64,000 nucleotides of DNA from a bacterium (GTDB lineage: Bacteria; Pseudomonadota; Alphaproteobacteria; Rhodobacterales; Rhodobacteraceae). Location: the NCBI GenBank assembly GCA_016124195.1, contig WGOE01000007.1, positions 1 to 64,000 of the forward strand, in the 5' to 3' direction. Below the pieces are notes generated by a model that searched no databases, was not told where the DNA came from, and worked only from the letters and a program-made list of their open reading frames with translations. Of this stretch, positions 33,225 through 41,759 are shown in pieces; the stretch's first letter is position 1, and every line of letters begins with the position of its first letter. The position numbers were made by a program, and so were the translations under genes.

Positions 33225-34312
33225 GCGACCCCATGGGCTTTCAACCCGATCCCCCGGTGCGCGTGAACACTCTGGCCATCGGCTGCATCGGTGCCGGCAT
33301 GATCATGGCCGAATGTCATTTGGCGGCCTATAAAGAGGCCGGGTTCAAGGTGGCCGCCATCGCCAGCCGCACCCGCGCCAAGGCCGAGGCCGTGGCGACC
33401 CGGTGGGGCATCCCCAAGGTGCATGACACGCCCGAGGCCCTGATCGCCGACCCCGCGATCGAGGTGCTGGACATCGCCTATCCGCCGGACCAGCAGCCCG
33501 CCCTGATCCATGCCGCGCTGAAACAGCCCCATATCAAGGCGATCCTGGCGCAGAAGCCGCTGGCCCTCACGCTGGCCGATGCGATTGCGCTCAGGGATGC
33601 GGCGGCCACGGCGGGCAAGGTCCTCAGCGTCAACCAGAACATGCGCTATGACCAGTCGATGCGGGTGCTGAAGCAGATCCTGGACCGGGGCGAGTTGGGC
33701 GAGGTGGTCTTTGCCCAGATCGACATGCACGCCATCCCGCATTGGCAGGGCTTTCTGGCCGGATATGACCGGCTGACGCTGGCCAACATGTCGGTTCACC
33801 ATCTGGATGTCCTGCGCTTCCTGTTCGGCGAACCGGAGGAGATCACCACCCGGACCCGAAAGGACCCGCGCACCGGCTTTGACCATTCCGACGGCATCAC
33901 GGTCTCGACCCTGCGCTTTGCCTCGGGGGTGCTGGCGGTCAGCCTCGAGGATGTCTGGTCCGGTCCGCGCGCCGAAGGCTACGAGAACGATCAGCACATC
34001 ACCTTCCGCGTCGAGGGCACCCAAGGTGTCGCCAAGGGCACCATCGGCTGGCCCACCGGGGCTGCCAGCACGCTGACCTATGCCAGCCAGAAGACAACCG
34101 GCGGCAAATGGGTGACGCCGACCTGGGACACGATGTGGTTCCCGCAGGCCTTCATCGGCGTGATGGAGCAGTTGCAGCATGCCGTGGCCACCCATACGCC
34201 CCCCGCGCTTTCTGTGGCCGACAACGTGAAGACCGTGGCCCTGATCGAGGCGGGATACAAATCCATCGCCGAAGGCCGCACCGTGAAACTGTCTGAAATT
34301 TCAACGAACTGA
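33221..34312 (+). CDS. Gfo/Idh/MocA-family oxidoreductase
   Basis: Predicted 363 residues. Rossmann NAD(P)-binding start IGCIGAGMIMAECHLAAYKE, then ILAQKPLAL (the EKP-type motif with Gln in place of Glu before Lys-Pro), and C-terminal domain with MSVHHLDVLRFLFGEP, supplying the His of the usual catalytic region. Members oxidise sugars, cyclitols or their derivatives at a hydroxyl. GAGAGGAG precedes the ATG. Its place after the importer suggests the first or second catabolic step for the imported compound. Confidence 0.9.
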   Translation: MSDPMGFQPDPPVRVNTLAIGCIGAGMIMAECHLAAYKEAGFKVAAIASRTRAKAEAVATRWGIPKVHDTPEALIADPAIEVLDIAYPPDQQPALIHAALKQPHIKAILAQKPLALTLADAIALRDAAATAGKVLSVNQNMRYDQSMRVLKQILDRGELGEVVFAQIDMHAIPHWQGFLAGYDRLTLANMSVHHLDVLRFLFGEPEEITTRTRKDPRTGFDHSDGITVSTLRFASGVLAVSLEDVWSGPRAEGYENDQHITFRVEGTQGVAKGTIGWPTGAASTLTYASQKTTGGKWVTPTWDTMWFPQAFIGVMEQLQHAVATHTPPALSVADNVKTVALIEAGYKSIAEGRTVKLSEISTN

Positions 34313-34327
34313 GGGAGGAATACCATC

Positions 34328-35239
34328 ATGATGCAATCCGGGATCTTTACAGGCTATTTCCCCTATGGGTTGGAGGAAACCGCCAAACGCATCCGCAGCC
34401 ACGGCTTCAACACCGTGCAGCTGGACCTGCATTTCAAGGACATCGACCTGAGCGCGGGCCAGATCACCGCGGCCAAGGCCAAGACCGTGCGCGACACCTT
34501 CCGCGCCCATGACCTGCCGATCTGCTGCATTTCGGGCTATACCAACATCATCCATCCCGACCTCGCCCATCGCAAGGCCAATGTCGACCGCCTGAAAGAG
34601 CTGCTGCGCAATGCCCGCAGCTTCGGCACGCCCTATGTCATCTCGGAAACCGGGACCTACAACACCGAATCCGAATGGATGTCGGACCCCAAGAACAAGT
34701 CCGAAGAAGGGTTTGAAACCTGCCGCAAGGTGATCTCGGAACTGGCGCAGGTGGCCTATGACCACGGCGCGCAATTCCTGCTGGAGACCTATGTCAACAA
34801 TGTCGTGGGCTCGGTCGAGGAAACCGTCAGGATGTTCGCGCAGGTCGATCACCCCGGGCTTGGCCTTCTGATGGACCCGACCAACTATTTCGAGGATCAC
34901 AACATCGACAGCATGGACAAGGTGCTGAACCAAGTGTTCGACACGTTGGCCGACAAGGTCAAGATCGCCCATGCCAAGGATGTGGCGCGCGCCAAGGACA
35001 CATCAGAAAAGCATGCCGATATCGGCGACGATGACGCGCTGGCTAGCCACACCTTCCGCGGCGTTGGGGCGATTGCGCTCGATGCGCCGGGGATGGGCGT
35101 GCTGAATTACGACCTCTACCTGCAACGGCTGGCCGAAAAGCATCCCAATATTCCGGTGATCATCGAACATCTGGACGAGGCCGATGTGCCGCGGTCCAAG
35201 GCCTTCCTCGATGGCAAGTTCGTAGCCAACGGAGTGTGA
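34328..35239 (+). CDS. Sugar phosphate isomerase/epimerase (IolE/MocC-like TIM barrel)
   Basis: Predicted 303 residues of the AP_endonuc_2/xylose-isomerase-like TIM barrel family. Metal ligand candidates appear in order: ISETGTYN (Glu), FLLETYVNN (Glu), GLLMDPTNYF (Asp), VKIAHAKD (His), and VIIEHLDE (Glu). Members epimerise, isomerise or dehydrate keto-sugars and keto-inositols. GGGAGGAATACC precedes the ATG. It likely acts on the keto product of the preceding oxidoreductase. Confidence 0.85.
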   Translation: MMQSGIFTGYFPYGLEETAKRIRSHGFNTVQLDLHFKDIDLSAGQITAAKAKTVRDTFRAHDLPICCISGYTNIIHPDLAHRKANVDRLKELLRNARSFGTPYVISETGTYNTESEWMSDPKNKSEEGFETCRKVISELAQVAYDHGAQFLLETYVNNVVGSVEETVRMFAQVDHPGLGLLMDPTNYFEDHNIDSMDKVLNQVFDTLADKVKIAHAKDVARAKDTSEKHADIGDDDALASHTFRGVGAIALDAPGMGVLNYDLYLQRLAEKHPNIPVIIEHLDEADVPRSKAFLDGKFVANGV

Positions 35240-35246
35240 CAGCTTC

Positions 35247-35269
35247 GGGCGGCGCTTCACGCGCCGCCC
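35247..35269 (+). terminator. Stem-loop between isomerase and DUF4432 genes
   Basis: GGGCGGCGC-TTCAC-GCGCCGCCC is a perfect nine-pair stem eight bases after the isomerase stop. No T-run follows, so it probably tunes or protects the message and may not end the operon. Confidence 0.5.
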
Positions 35270-35285
35270 CCTGCCAGGGTGCGCC

Positions 35286-36470
35286 ATGCCAAGACTGTTC
35301 GAAGAAGACCTCAGCCCGCTTGACATCGCCCGCCGCGCGGGCAGCCCGTCCGCCTTTGGCGGCGTGCGGCTGATGCAGCTTGGCGACGGGCTGGAACGCG
35401 GCATCCGCCTGCTGGAGTTTCGCACCGGTACCGGCTTGCGCTTCACCGTGCTGGTCGACCGCGCGATGGACATCTGCGAGGTCGACTACAAGGGTTGCTC
35501 GATCGGCTGGCATGGGCCCTCGGGGGTGCGCCATCCCGGCCTGCACGACCATGACAGCGAGGGCGGCTTCAGCTGGGGCCGCAGTTTCAGCGGCTTTCTG
35601 GTGACCTGCGGGCTGGACCACATCCTTGGCCCGGAGGAAGTCCCGGCCGACAACTACAACTATCCCGGCATCCGGACCAACCGGCACGGGTTGCATGGCC
35701 GCATCTCGACCATCCCGGCCAGGCTTTGCGGTTATGGCGAGCGGTGGGAGGGCCAGCGCTGCATCCTGTGGGCAGAGGCGCAGGTCCGCCAGGCCACCAC
35801 CTTTGGCGAGCAACTGACCCTGCACCGCCGGATCGAGGTGGATCTGGGCGGCAACGAGATCCGCCTGACCGACCGGGTGGTCAACACGGGCTTCCTGCCC
35901 ACGCCGCACATGTTCTTTTACCACGTCAACATAGGCGCGCCGCTTTTGGCAGAGGGCGCGCGCTATCTGGCGCCGATCACCGATGTGGTCTGGTCGGCGC
36001 ATGAGGCGCGCTACAGGGCGCAGAATGTGGGCTACCAGACCGCCCCCGGCCCGATGGACGGCTTTGCCGAACAGGTCTGGCAGCATGAAACCGCGGCCGA
36101 CACGGCGGGCGAAGTGCCGGTGGCGCTGGTCAACGACCGCCTTGCCCTTGGCCTCGAGGTGACGACCCGGAAAGACCAGTTGCCCTGCCTTTACGAATGG
36201 CAGCACTTTCAGGCCGGCGCCTATGCCTTTGGCATCGAACCTTCCACCCATCACGTCCTGGGCGATCTGGCCGCCCGCGAACGGGGCGAGATGATCTGGC
36301 TGCAGGGTCAGGAAGACCGCCGCTACGACACCACCTTCGCCATTCTGGACGGCGCCGCTGCGATTGCCGCCAGCGAGGCGCGCATCAGGGCCATCGCCCG
36401 CCAGCCGCAGGATGATTACCCCGCACCCTCGGGCCGGTTCCGGCCTTTGACGGGACGCGGGCCCAAGTAA
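35286..36470 (+). CDS. DUF4432 aldose-1-epimerase-like protein
   Basis: Predicted 394 residues. The sequence fits the DUF4432 branch of the galactose-mutarotase superfamily: LRFTVLVDRAMDICEVDYKG near the start, NRHGLHGRIS (central His-containing motif), TPHMFFYHVNIGAP, and YAFGIEPSTHHV near the end. It likely binds a sugar in a beta-sandwich pocket and acts as a mutarotase or epimerase. The exact reaction is not established. It sits in the catabolic operon between the isomerase and the oxygenase. Confidence 0.8.
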   Translation: MPRLFEEDLSPLDIARRAGSPSAFGGVRLMQLGDGLERGIRLLEFRTGTGLRFTVLVDRAMDICEVDYKGCSIGWHGPSGVRHPGLHDHDSEGGFSWGRSFSGFLVTCGLDHILGPEEVPADNYNYPGIRTNRHGLHGRISTIPARLCGYGERWEGQRCILWAEAQVRQATTFGEQLTLHRRIEVDLGGNEIRLTDRVVNTGFLPTPHMFFYHVNIGAPLLAEGARYLAPITDVVWSAHEARYRAQNVGYQTAPGPMDGFAEQVWQHETAADTAGEVPVALVNDRLALGLEVTTRKDQLPCLYEWQHFQAGAYAFGIEPSTHHVLGDLAARERGEMIWLQGQEDRRYDTTFAILDGAAAIAASEARIRAIARQPQDDYPAPSGRFRPLTGRGPK

Positions 36471-36480
36471 AGGAAAGACC

Positions 36481-37587
36481 ATGCCCTATGACCAAACCCT
36501 GGTGGAGAAACGCGACTACTCGCTGACCGGGCCCAGTTCCCGCCGGGCCATCGAACTGGGACTCGCCTCGGCCGAATGGTACCATTCGGAAATCCCGCGC
36601 AAGGTGATGAGGGAGCTGATGGCGCGCAGCGACCAGCCGGCCCTGCGCGATACGGTGATCTGGCTGGGCCTACTGGTGCTGACCGGCTGGGGCGGCGTGC
36701 ATTTCTGGGGCAGCTGGGCCTGCGTGCCCTTCTTCTTCGTCTACGGCGTGCTGTACGGATCGTGCTGCGACAGCCGCTGGCACGAGGCGAGCCACGGCAC
36801 CGCCTTCAGGACCGGATGGATGAACGATGTCGTCTATCACATCGCCAGCTTCATGGTGATGCGCAACCCGGTCAACTGGCGCTGGAGCCATGCCCGCCAC
36901 CACACCGACACGATCATCGTCGGCCGCGATGCCGAGATTGCCTTCATGCACCCGACCAACATCTGGATGAAGCTTCAGGCCTTCATCAGCCCGATCGACG
37001 CCTGGCAATCGCTCAAGGTGCTGGCCCGCAACGCCCTGGGCAACATGAGCGCGGACGAGCGCACCTATATCCCGGCCTCGGAACTGCCCAAGGCGGTATT
37101 CTGGGCGCGGGTGCATATGGCGATCTATCTGGCGACGCTGCTGGCGGCGCCGTGGATGCGGTCGATCCTGCCCTTCATGCTGATCGGCCTGCCGCGCCTG
37201 TACGGCTGCTGGCACATGTACATGACTGGCCTGATCCAGCACGGCGGTCTGGCCGAGGATGTGGTGGATCACCGCCTGAACTCGCGCACCTGCTACATGA
37301 ACCCGATCAGCCGATGGATTTACTGGAACATGAATTACCACGTCGAACACCATATGTTTCCCATGGTGCCCTACCATGCCCTGCCGCGCCTGCATGCGCT
37401 GATCAAGGACGACCTGCCGCCGCCCTGCCGCTCGATCTGGGCCGCCTATGCCGAGATGGTCCCGGCTGTCCTGCGTCAGCGGCACGAAAAGGGCTATTTC
37501 CTGCGCAAGGACTTGCCGCCCACCGCGCGGCCCTACCGTGAAGACCTGCATCAGGATGTGCCTGACCGCAGCGGAATGAGGGCGTGA
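36481..37587 (+). CDS. MocD-like membrane di-iron oxygenase (fatty-acid-desaturase fold)
   Basis: Predicted 368 residues with three histidine clusters that bind the di-iron centre: HEASH (101-105), HARHH (137-141) and HVEHH (about 288-292), plus membrane segments around 58-95 and 180-210. The family includes desaturases, hydroxylases and MocD, the rhizopine oxygenase. The gene directly before a MocE-like Rieske ferredoxin, inside a sugar operon, favours a hydroxylase or O-demethylase acting on the imported compound over a lipid desaturase. AAAGGAAA precedes the ATG. Confidence 0.8.
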   Translation: MPYDQTLVEKRDYSLTGPSSRRAIELGLASAEWYHSEIPRKVMRELMARSDQPALRDTVIWLGLLVLTGWGGVHFWGSWACVPFFFVYGVLYGSCCDSRWHEASHGTAFRTGWMNDVVYHIASFMVMRNPVNWRWSHARHHTDTIIVGRDAEIAFMHPTNIWMKLQAFISPIDAWQSLKVLARNALGNMSADERTYIPASELPKAVFWARVHMAIYLATLLAAPWMRSILPFMLIGLPRLYGCWHMYMTGLIQHGGLAEDVVDHRLNSRTCYMNPISRWIYWNMNYHVEHHMFPMVPYHALPRLHALIKDDLPPPCRSIWAAYAEMVPAVLRQRHEKGYFLRKDLPPTARPYREDLHQDVPDRSGMRA

Positions 37588-37588
37588 G

Positions 37589-37900
37589 ATGACCTGGATC
37601 ACTGCATGTTCGGTCGATGACATCGACCCCGAAGACGTCCTGCGCTTTGACCATGGCGGCAGGACCTATGCGATCTACCGCGATCTCAAGGGCGAATTCT
37701 TCGCCACCGATGGCCTGTGCAGCCACGAGCAGGTACATCTGTGCGATGGCCTTGTGATGGGCGACCAGATCGAATGCCCCAAGCACAACGGCCGCTTCAA
37801 CTACAAGACCGGAGCGGCGATGCGCGCCCCGGTCTGCATCAACCTGAAGACCTGGCCCACCCGCGTAAGCGACGATGTGGTCGAAATCGAGGTGATTTGA
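37589..37900 (+). CDS. MocE-like Rieske [2Fe-2S] ferredoxin
   Basis: Predicted 103 residues. The Rieske cluster ligands are present: C44-S-H46 and C63-P-K-H66 within LCSHEQVHLC and IECPKHNGRF. It begins one base after the oxygenase stop, so the two are made together; it should pass electrons to the di-iron enzyme. No ferredoxin reductase (MocF-type) gene lies in the operon, so an unlinked reductase must supply electrons. Confidence 0.9.
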   Translation: MTWITACSVDDIDPEDVLRFDHGGRTYAIYRDLKGEFFATDGLCSHEQVHLCDGLVMGDQIECPKHNGRFNYKTGAAMRAPVCINLKTWPTRVSDDVVEIEVI

Positions 37901-37901
37901 G

Positions 37902-38702
37902 ATGACCCGCAAGAAGCCGACCGTTCTGGACCTGCGCGCGAAGAAGGGCAAGGGCCAGTTGACCATGCTGCGCCTCTTCACGCTGGAAGAGGCCGCTGCC
38001 GCCGAAGAGGCCGGGATCGACGTGGTCTCGGTGCCGCCCGAACTGGTCAGCCATCCCGATTACCGCAAGGTGGCGCCCACGCTCTTTTCGATGACCGGGG
38101 TCGATCACCGCTCGGCCGGAACGCGTGACGACTACCTGCGCCTTGCGGGCAAGATGCTGAATGCCGGGGCCGATGCGATCTATTGTTCGGGCAGTCTTGC
38201 CACGGTGAAATATCTTGCCGACGAACATATCCCCGTGGTGGGCCATGTCGGGCTTGTGCCCTCGCGCAACACCTTCACCGGCGGCTTCAGGGCGGTGGGC
38301 AAGACCGCCGATGCCGCCCTTGCGATGCTGGAAGAGGTCCGCGCCTATGAGGCGGCTGGCGCCTTCGCCGTCGAGATCGAGGTGGTGCCGGTCGAGGTCG
38401 CCACCGAGATCAGCAAGCGTGTCAACATCCTGCTCTGGTCGATGGGTTCGGGCCCGGGCTGCGACGTGCAGTATCTGTTCTCGGAAGACATCCTGGGCGA
38501 AAACCGGGGCCACATGCCGCGCCACGCCAAGGTCTACCGAAATTTTGCCGCTGAATATGACCGTTTGCAACGCGAAAGGGTGGCGGCCTATGGCGAGTTC
38601 ATCGCCGATGTGGCCTCGGGCGCCTATCCCGAGGACCGCCACATCGTGCGGATGGACCCGGCCGAACTGGCGGCCTTCCGGATGGGCCTCATCACCAAAT
38701 GA
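37902..38702 (+). CDS. PanB-fold (ketopantoate hydroxymethyltransferase-like) protein without usual metal ligands
   Basis: Predicted 266 residues. The second half follows PanB: IPVVGHVGLVPSRNTFTGGF, AFAVEIEVVPVEVATEIS and the C-terminal EDILGENRGHMPRHAKVYRNF. The first half differs. Where PanB has GDS, the second Asp and the Lys-x-Glu segment that hold magnesium and substrate, this protein has VPPEL, a divergent FSMTGVDHRSAGTRDDYL and IYCSGS. It is therefore unlikely to make ketopantoate. Last gene of the operon, one base after the ferredoxin gene. A catabolic lyase or C1-transfer role is inference. Confidence 0.75.
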   Translation: MTRKKPTVLDLRAKKGKGQLTMLRLFTLEEAAAAEEAGIDVVSVPPELVSHPDYRKVAPTLFSMTGVDHRSAGTRDDYLRLAGKMLNAGADAIYCSGSLATVKYLADEHIPVVGHVGLVPSRNTFTGGFRAVGKTADAALAMLEEVRAYEAAGAFAVEIEVVPVEVATEISKRVNILLWSMGSGPGCDVQYLFSEDILGENRGHMPRHAKVYRNFAAEYDRLQRERVAAYGEFIADVASGAYPEDRHIVRMDPAELAAFRMGLITK

Positions 38703-38778
38703 CACCGGTCCTGTGCTTAATCGCGGCCAAAGTGCCCGGGGCTCCCGCAACCCACTCTGCAAGGCGCCCGTCCCGCCA

Positions 38779-39930
38779 TCAGGGCGGCGGGATCAGCACG
38801 ATCTTGCCGGTATGGTTTTTTTCCTGAAAGACGCGCTGCGCTTCGGCGATCTGCTCCAGCGGATAGCTGGCTGCCAAAAGGGGGCGGATCTCGCCCCTTT
38901 CGATGTAAGAGATCAGGTTGGCAAAGACCGGCTCCTCCCAGGCGGTGCAACCGATCAGGCTGAGGTCCTTGAGATACATGTCGCGCAGGTCCAGTTCGAC
39001 CACCGGCCCGGCGATCGCGCCCGACGACACATAGCGCCCGCCACGGCGCAACAGCTTCAGCAGCGTGGCGAAACCCGGCCCGCCGACATTGTCGATCACC
39101 ACATCCACGCTTTGCGCGCCAAGGCTGGCCAGAGGGTCCTCGTCCCGGGTCAGCACGCGGTCAGCCCCGATCTCGCGGACCGAGGCGCGCTTGGCGGCGC
39201 TTGTCACCGCGATGACCTCCGCACCGCGGCGCTTGACAAGCTGGATCACCGCCGAACCCACGCCGCCCGATGCGCCGGGCACCAGCACCCGGTCTCCCGG
39301 GCCGACTTTCGCGCGGTGGACCATGTTTTCGGCGGTGCCATAAGCACAGGGGATCGTCGCCAATTCGCCATCGCTCCAATCGACGGCGACCGTAAAGGTC
39401 TCGCGTTCGGGGACCTTGACGAATTGAGCGAAAGACCCGTCGAAGTCCGACCCGAGCCAGCGCGTCTGCATCGCGGTGAAATCGCTTTGGCGCATGCAGG
39501 GCCGCACCAGCACGCGGGCGCCGATCCGGCCGGCGTCGGCGCCGGGCCCTACGGCGACGATCCGGCCGCAGCAATCGGTGCCCTGGATCAGCGGAAACGG
39601 GGTCGCCCCGCTCCAGCCCCCCGCAGTCTGTCCCCCCGCGATCTGTACCCCCGCAGTCTGGCCCCCCGCAGTCTGGCCTTCCTCGGACTGGCCGGTTTCG
39701 GCCGCCGCCGCGCCGGTGCCTGCCCGGACCGAGGGTGCATACCAGCCCAACCTTGTGTTGATATCGGTGTTGTTGATCCCCGCCGCACGCACGGCCACCA
39801 GAACTTCGTTCGGCCCCGGCACGGGTATCGGCACGCGCCTGTAGTCCAGCCTGTCGTAGCCTCCGGTCCCGGTCGTGACGACAGCCATCATGGTGCGCGC
39901 CGAACCGGCCTCTGCGGGAGTGTCGCCCAT
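38779..39930 (-). CDS. Zinc-type MDR alcohol dehydrogenase/quinone-reductase-like protein with repeat insert
   Basis: Predicted 383 residues from ATG 39930 (AGGAGA upstream). MDR features: VLVAVRAAGINNTDINTRLG, FPLIQGTDCCGRIVAVGPGA, and NAD(P)-binding VLVPGASGGVGSAVIQLVKR. Between GWYAPSV and the catalytic-domain strand there is an unusual low-complexity insert (about residues 80-105, GQTAGGQTAG-type), encoded by a 15-base tandem repeat. Convergent with the catabolic operon. Substrate unknown. Confidence 0.85.
   Translation of the reverse strand: MGDTPAEAGSARTMMAVVTTGTGGYDRLDYRRVPIPVPGPNEVLVAVRAAGINNTDINTRLGWYAPSVRAGTGAAAAETGQSEEGQTAGGQTAGVQIAGGQTAGGWSGATPFPLIQGTDCCGRIVAVGPGADAGRIGARVLVRPCMRQSDFTAMQTRWLGSDFDGSFAQFVKVPERETFTVAVDWSDGELATIPCAYGTAENMVHRAKVGPGDRVLVPGASGGVGSAVIQLVKRRGAEVIAVTSAAKRASVREIGADRVLTRDEDPLASLGAQSVDVVIDNVGGPGFATLLKLLRRGGRYVSSGAIAGPVVELDLRDMYLKDLSLIGCTAWEEPVFANLISYIERGEIRPLLAASYPLEQIAEAQRVFQEKNHTGKIVLIPPP
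39617..39691. repeat. 15-base tandem repeat inside the MDR gene, five units
   Basis: Five units of 15 bases related to CCCCCCGCAGTCTGG run from 39617 to 39691, the last one more diverged. Because 15 is a multiple of three, changes in copy number would lengthen or shorten the protein insert by five residues without a frameshift. Confidence 0.8.
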
Positions 39931-40013
39931 GCCCGGTCTCCTTTCGTGCCGAATTCCTGTTGCGGGCGCAGGATAGTCGGAAATTGCGATCTGTCCGAGG
40001 GTCAACCGGTCAA

Positions 40014-40101
40014 GGCCCGGAAAATATGAGGCCGGGAAAATATGAGGCCGGGAAAATATCAGGCCCGGAAAATATGAGGCCCGGAAAATATCAGGCCCGG
40101 G
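40014..40101. repeat. 16-base tandem repeat upstream of the MDR gene, 5.5 units
   Basis: Units such as GGCCCGGAAAATATGA repeat at 40014, 40030, 40046, 40062 and 40078, with a half unit to 40101. They differ only at two positions (C/G in the GC part, G/C in TATGA/TATCA). The array lies 84-170 bases upstream of the MDR start and between it and the SRPBCC gene, both on the minus strand. Each unit has an AT core (AAAATAT), so the array could affect promoter activity or transcript ends. Confidence 0.85.
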
Positions 40102-40150
40102 CCGCAGCGGGTGTTGATTGCGGCCCCGGCTTTCGCAGTTGGCCCGGACC

Positions 40151-40630
40151 TCAGCGGTCAAGCCAGGCCGCAAGCCCGTCCAGCGTCTGCAGCCCGTATT
40201 CCACCGCGCCAAAGCCTACGACCACCTGACGCCGCGCGCGGCTGGGGTGAAGCTGGCGCAGGGTCAGCACGGTCTTGCCGTCGCTTTGTTCATCGAAGGT
40301 GACGGTGACGCGGAACCGGTCCGGATCGTCAGGGTCGGGCGTGCCGTAATCCATCACGATCCTTTCGTCCGGCACGATCTCGATAAAGCGCATCAGGTTC
40401 GCAAAGCGCTGCTCCTTGCCTTCGAACAGGCCGACCATGTCGAACCGCCAGACGCCGCCGACCCTTATGTCGGCCTCGTGCGATTCGATGCTCAGGCCGG
40501 CGGGGCCGTACCATTCGGCCAGCGCCGCCGGGTCCATCCAGGCCGCAAAGACCTTGGCGCGCGGATGGTTCAACAGTCGCACCAGCACGATCTCGCGGTC
40601 GAGCGACCAGGTTTCAATCGGGTTTGTCAT
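40151..40630 (-). CDS. SRPBCC (AHSA1-like) protein
   Basis: Predicted 159 residues: IVLVRLLNHPRAKVFAAWMD, LAEWYGPAGL, VGGVWRFDM and TVTFDEQSDGKTVLTLRQL are the strands of the START/Bet v1-like activator-of-Hsp90-homologue family. The gene overlaps the upstream ArsR gene by 17 bases, the common ArsR-SRPBCC pair in which the SRPBCC protein is the regulated, ligand-binding partner of unknown ligand. Confidence 0.9.
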   Translation of the reverse strand: MTNPIETWSLDREIVLVRLLNHPRAKVFAAWMDPAALAEWYGPAGLSIESHEADIRVGGVWRFDMVGLFEGKEQRFANLMRFIEIVPDERIVMDYGTPDPDDPDRFRVTVTFDEQSDGKTVLTLRQLHPSRARRQVVVGFGAVEYGLQTLDGLAAWLDR

Positions 40631-40970
40631 GGGGCTCCGCCTCCTTTTCGGCCCGGTCCAGATAGGCTTCCAGCCGATCCAGCCGGGCATTGGCCCGCCG
40701 CCGCTCTGCCTCCATCCAATCCGCCGCCGCGTTGAAGCGCGCCGGTTCCAGCCGGCACCAGCGGCTGCGCCCACGCTTTTCGCTGACGATCAGGCCGCAG
40801 TCTTCCAGCACCCGCAGATGTTGGGCGAAAGAGGGCAACGCCATGTCGAAGGGTTCGGCCAGGGCGCTGACCGGCATTTCGCCCTCCACCAGGCGCGACA
40901 GAACCGCGCGGCGGGTCGGGTCGCTGAGCGCATGAAAGGCAAGGTCAAGCGGCGTGGAATGGTAGGGCAT
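40614..40970 (-). CDS. ArsR-family winged-helix regulator
   Basis: Predicted 118 residues. LAFHALSDPTRRAVLSRLVE and MALPSFAQHLRVLEDCGLIV form the ArsR DNA-binding fold; SEKRGRSRWCRLEPARF is the wing. No metal-binding Cys cluster is present, as in the SRPBCC-linked subgroup. Divergent from the DHFR-like gene at 41118, with a possible operator between. Confidence 0.9.
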   Translation of the reverse strand: MPYHSTPLDLAFHALSDPTRRAVLSRLVEGEMPVSALAEPFDMALPSFAQHLRVLEDCGLIVSEKRGRSRWCRLEPARFNAAADWMEAERRRANARLDRLEAYLDRAEKEAEPHDKPD

Positions 40971-41015
40971 GCGCTTTCCTAGAATGGCGGAGCACGCCGG
41001 TCAAGAATAAAAAGG

Positions 41016-41029
41016 CACTTGCCTAAGTG
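41016..41029. promoter_or_regulatory. Possible ArsR operator
   Basis: CACTTGCCTAAGTG has inverted arms CACTT/AAGTG around four bases and lies in the divergent gap between the ArsR gene and the DHFR-like gene. A related half, CTGCCTTAGT, lies about 30 bases to the right. Such paired sites are usual for ArsR autoregulation. Confidence 0.4.
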
Positions 41030-41117
41030 TTCGACCGCAAATATACAGGTATCTGCCTTAGTATAAGGTCCGCATCCGTCCGGGGCGGACAGGCATTCAC
41101 GCAACAGGAGAATTCCC

Positions 41118-41759
41118 ATGGCTGTCCGTGTCGATCTGATGATCTCGCTCGACGGTTTTGCCACGACGACCGACCAGACTCCCGAGGTGCCGTTCGGCGA
41201 GGATTGGCCGCGTCTGGTTGGCGCCTATGTCGCGACGCGCACCTTCCGCGAACGCGTCTTTCATGACACCACCGGCGCCGGCACGACGGGGGTCGATGAC
41301 GATTACGCCAAGGCCTATTTCGAGGATGTCGGGGCAGAGGTCATGGGCGCCGGCATGTTCGGGCTGCACAACTTTCCCGACGATCCGAACTGGCGCGGCT
41401 GGTGGGGCGAGGAACCGCCGTTCCGCTGCCCGGTCTTCGTGCTGACCCATGCCGCGCGTCCTTCCATCGCGATGGCGGGTGGCACGACGTTCCATTTCCT
41501 GAACGCCAGCGTCGAAGAGGCCCTGCGGCAGGCCCATGCCGTGGCGCAGGGCCGCGATGTGCGGATCGGCGGCGGGCCGACGGTGGTGCGCTCCTATCTC
41601 AAGGCTGGGCTGGTCGATTGCCTGCACGTGGCGATCGCGCCCATTCTGCTGGGGCGCGGCATCCGGCTGTGGGACGATCTGCGCGGGCTTGAATCGGGTT
41701 ATACGGTCAAGGCCGAAACGGCGCAGAGCGGCACGATCCACCTGACGTTTCGCCGCTAG
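41118..41759 (+). CDS. Dihydrofolate-reductase-family (RibD C-terminal-like) protein
   Basis: Predicted 213 residues with ACAGGAG before the ATG. VRVDLMISLDGFATT at the start, VMGAGMFGLHNF, and RIGGGPTVVRSYLKAGLVDC followed by PILLGRGIRL are the NADPH- and substrate-pocket motifs of the RibD/YyaP-like family. The natural substrate of such stand-alone proteins is usually unknown. It is divergent from the ArsR/SRPBCC pair and probably under the same regulator. Confidence 0.85.
   Translation: MAVRVDLMISLDGFATTTDQTPEVPFGEDWPRLVGAYVATRTFRERVFHDTTGAGTTGVDDDYAKAYFEDVGAEVMGAGMFGLHNFPDDPNWRGWWGEEPPFRCPVFVLTHAARPSIAMAGGTTFHFLNASVEEALRQAHAVAQGRDVRIGGGPTVVRSYLKAGLVDCLHVAIAPILLGRGIRLWDDLRGLESGYTVKAETAQSGTIHLTFRR

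Noticed and set aside
40014-40101. CRISPR array
   Set aside because: The repeats are contiguous 16-base tandem units without spacers, and no cas genes lie nearby.
39931-40212. N-terminal extension of the MDR gene through the 16-base array
   Set aside because: The frame stays open, but the encoded FPGLIF-type repeats are an accident of the array; ATG 39930 has a good ribosome site and a normal MDR start.
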